Origin: an uncultured Oscillospiraceae bacterium
GTDB lineage: Bacteria > Bacillota > Clostridia > Oscillospirales > Oscillospiraceae
NCBI GenBank assembly: GCA_934546685.1
Contig: CAKTEB010000047.1
Location: forward strand, 1-18,269
DNA: 18,269 nucleotides
Reading direction: 5' to 3'
This document shows, piece after piece, positions 16,555 through 18,269 of the stretch. How positions within the stretch are numbered: position 1 is the stretch's first letter; every line of letters starts with the position of its first letter. Both the position numbers and the translations under genes were made by a program. Under the pieces are notes generated by a model. The model saw only the letters and a program-made list of their open reading frames with translations, was not told where the DNA came from and searched no databases.

Positions 16555-17311
16555 TGTCCTGCCTCTCGGTGACGGTGAGGATTTCCGGCTCGCCGTCGGT
16601 AATGAGCACAGTATTTTCATAGTGAGCAGCATTGGTGCCGTCCACGGTTTTCGTAGTCCAGCGATCGGGCATCACATGCACCTCGTAGGAGCCCACAGTA
16701 ACCATGGGCTCGATGGCGATGACCATGCCGGGGATCAATCTGGGACCCCGACCGGGCTTGCCAAAATTGGGCACCTCAGGCTCCTCATGGAGCTGCTCGC
16801 CCACGCCGTGGCCCACAAAGCTCCGAACGACACCAAAGCCGTTGGCCTCCACACAGGTCTGAACCGCATGGGAGATATCCGAGATCCGGAAGCCTCTCTT
16901 GCAGAATTTCAGGCCCTCATAGAAGCTCTGCCGGGTCACCTCCACCAGCTTCTTGGAGACGGGATCCGTCTCGCCGCAGATAAAGGTGGCTGCGCAGTCT
17001 CCATGGAAGCCGCCCCAGTAGGCGCCAACGTCTACCGAAATGATATCGCCCTCTTTGATGGTCTGATTTCCAGGAATGCCGTGGATCACCACATCATTGA
17101 TGGAAATGCAGGCGCTGGCAGGAAATCCGCCGTACCCAAGGAACGACGGAGTCGCTCCCTGGGATACGATGTAATCGTGAACTGCCTTGTCGATGGCGTG
17201 GGTCGTGACGCCGGGACGGATCATGTCCCCGGCCACGGCTCTTGCTTCCGCGGTGATCTTGCCGGCCTTTCGCATGATCTCGATTTCATGGGGCGTTTTG
17301 ATGGAGATCAT
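16541..17311 (-). CDS. map: Methionine aminopeptidase, type I
   Basis: Metalloenzyme that removes the initiator methionine from nascent proteins. The 256 residues carry the five metal ligands of the pita-bread fold at D94, D105, H168 (GHGVG), E201 (AIEPM) and E232 (HYENTVL), plus H77 near the active site. There is no N-terminal SH3-binding or zinc-finger extension. Its ATG overlaps the adk stop (ATGA), and its end overlaps the KOW gene by 14 bp, showing tight coupling in the secY-adk-map segment. Confidence 0.98.
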   Translation of the reverse strand: MISIKTPHEIEIMRKAGKITAEARAVAGDMIRPGVTTHAIDKAVHDYIVSQGATPSFLGYGGFPASACISINDVVIHGIPGNQTIKEGDIISVDVGAYWGGFHGDCAATFICGETDPVSKKLVEVTRQSFYEGLKFCKRGFRISDISHAVQTCVEANGFGVVRSFVGHGVGEQLHEEPEVPNFGKPGRGPRLIPGMVIAIEPMVTVGSYEVHVMPDRWTTKTVDGTNAAHYENTVLITDGEPEILTVTERQDNGYL

Positions 17312-17946
17312 GCTTCTGCCCCCAGAGCAGCCAGGATATCCTTGGTTGCTCCCTCGATGGGCTGATTGCCCTGAACCTCCGTGAGAATGCCCATCTTTTC
17401 ATAGAAGGCCTTCAGGGGCTCGGTCTCCTCATGGAATACCTTGAGCCGGTTCTTGACGGTCTCCGGGGCATCGTCCTTACGGATGGTCAGCTCGCCGCCG
17501 CAGGCATCGCAGACGCCCTCGGTCTTCGGCGGGTTGGCGGTAATATGGTAGCTGGCGCCGCAGGCACCGCAGACCCGACGGCCCACCATGCGATCCTCGA
17601 TGACCTTGTCAGCGATCTCGATGGAGATAACCTTGTCGATGCGGACGTCCTGAGCCACCAGAGCTTCTGCCTGGGGAATGGTCCGGGGCATGCCGTCCAG
17701 GATAAAGCCCTTCTGGCAGTCGCTCTGTGCTACGCGCTCCTTCACAATGCCGACGATGACCTCATCGGGAACCAGCTTGCCGGCGTCCATAAAGGACTTG
17801 GCCTTCAGGCCGATTTCGGTACCGTTCTTCACTGCTTCACGGAGAATGTTTCCGGTGGAGATGGTGGGAATGCCCAGCTTTTCGCTGATGATCTCAGCCT
17901 GGGTACCCTTGCCCGCACCGGGAGCACCAAGAAGAATGACGTTCAT
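17308..17946 (-). CDS. adk: Adenylate kinase with zinc-binding lid
   Basis: Interconverts ATP plus AMP with two ADP in the cytoplasm. The 212 residues have the P-loop GAPGAGKGT (7-15), the AMP-binding TGNILREA, DGMPRT (where most homologues have DGFPRT), and a long lid with C126-x2-C129 and C146-x2-C149, the zinc-binding form usual in Gram-positives. The ATG at 17946 follows AAGGGGG. It starts 17 bp after secY and its stop overlaps map by 4 bp. Confidence 0.98.
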   Translation of the reverse strand: MNVILLGAPGAGKGTQAEIISEKLGIPTISTGNILREAVKNGTEIGLKAKSFMDAGKLVPDEVIVGIVKERVAQSDCQKGFILDGMPRTIPQAEALVAQDVRIDKVISIEIADKVIEDRMVGRRVCGACGASYHITANPPKTEGVCDACGGELTIRKDDAPETVKNRLKVFHEETEPLKAFYEKMGILTEVQGNQPIEGATKDILAALGAEA

Positions 17947-17963
17947 TACGATATCCCCCTTAA

Positions 17964-18269
17964 TTACTCAAGAAAGCCCTTGTAATTCCGCATCATCATC
18001 TGAGCCTCCAGGGCCTTGACGGTCTCCAGGGCAACGCCGACCACGATGATCACGGAGGTACCGCCGATGGCCAGGCTGGAATAGCCGGAGATGTTGGAGA
18101 TGATAATAGGCAGAATCGCTACGACGCCCAGATACAGGGAGCCGAAGAGCACAATTTTGTGGATGACCTTCTGAATGAACTCAGCGGTGGGTCTGCCGGC
18201 GCGGAAGCCGGGGATGAAGCCGCCGTTCTTCTTCAGGTTGTTGGCGATCTCAATGGGATTGTACTGGAT
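17964..18269 (-). CDS. secY: Protein translocase subunit SecY (partial, C-terminal end)
   Basis: Channel subunit of the Sec translocon in the membrane. Only the last 101 residues are in the window; the gene runs off the right edge with an open frame. Visible are QYNPIEIANNLKKNGGFIPG followed by FRAGRPTAEFI, a hydrophobic segment LYLGVVAILPIII, the GGTSVIIVVGVALETVKALEAQ helix, and the tail MMMRNYKGFLE. These are diagnostic for the SecY C-terminus (helices 8-10 region). Confidence 0.97.
   Translation of the reverse strand: MQYNPIEIANNLKKNGGFIPGFRAGRPTAEFIQKVIHKIVLFGSLYLGVVAILPIIISNISGYSSLAIGGTSVIIVVGVALETVKALEAQMMMRNYKGFLE

Overview
The window reads as an ordinary chromosomal segment of a GC-rich, endospore-forming Clostridia-type Firmicute, probably near the Oscillospiraceae/Ruminococcaceae. 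The division and cell-wall (dcw) cluster, spore-maturation genes spmAB, an AbrB transition-state regulator with a C-terminal zinc ribbon, and a KOW-protein gene between map and infA all fit. The organism assignment is inference from gene content and base composition, not a database match. No phage, IS, CRISPR, tRNA or rRNA is visible.

Plus strand, 1-11377: a dcw cluster in the order class B PBP (FtsI/SpoVD), murE, murF, mraY, ftsW/spoVE, murG, ftsQ/divIB, ftsZ. MurE and MurF finish the UDP-MurNAc-pentapeptide (the MurE DNPR motif points to meso-diaminopimelate). MraY and MurG make lipid I and lipid II. The SEDS protein and class B PBP polymerise and cross-link them at the septum organised by FtsZ, with FtsQ linking to the divisome. 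ftsZ has its own sigma-A-type promoter and a strong terminator. Straight after that terminator lies a gene for a multi-pass membrane protein resembling the YhfC family, closed by another strong terminator. murD, murC, murB and ftsA are not at their usual cluster positions.

Middle, 11395-12939: spmA-spmB run on the minus strand. They diverge from abrB, which has a consensus promoter (TTGACA, 17 bp, TATAAT), a leader with a small hairpin, and its own terminator.

Minus strand, 13022-18269: the distal part of the spc/alpha ribosomal-protein operon, in transcription order secY (partial), adk, map, KOW-domain protein, infA, rpmJ, rpsM, rpsK, rpsD, rpoA, rplQ, ending in a 13-bp-stem terminator. The two transcription units converge between abrB and rplQ, where an extra hairpin and a short tandem repeat lie.

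Points worth a second look: an apparent 2-nt frame break in a TA tract at the 5' end of the PBP gene that separates the expected membrane anchor from the enzyme; the YhfC-like protein, which seems to lack the family's His/Glu residues; similar hairpins in the ftsZ and abrB leaders; a TTG start for infA; and a repeat-like hairpin in the convergent intergenic region. I see no convincing undescribed multi-gene system here.
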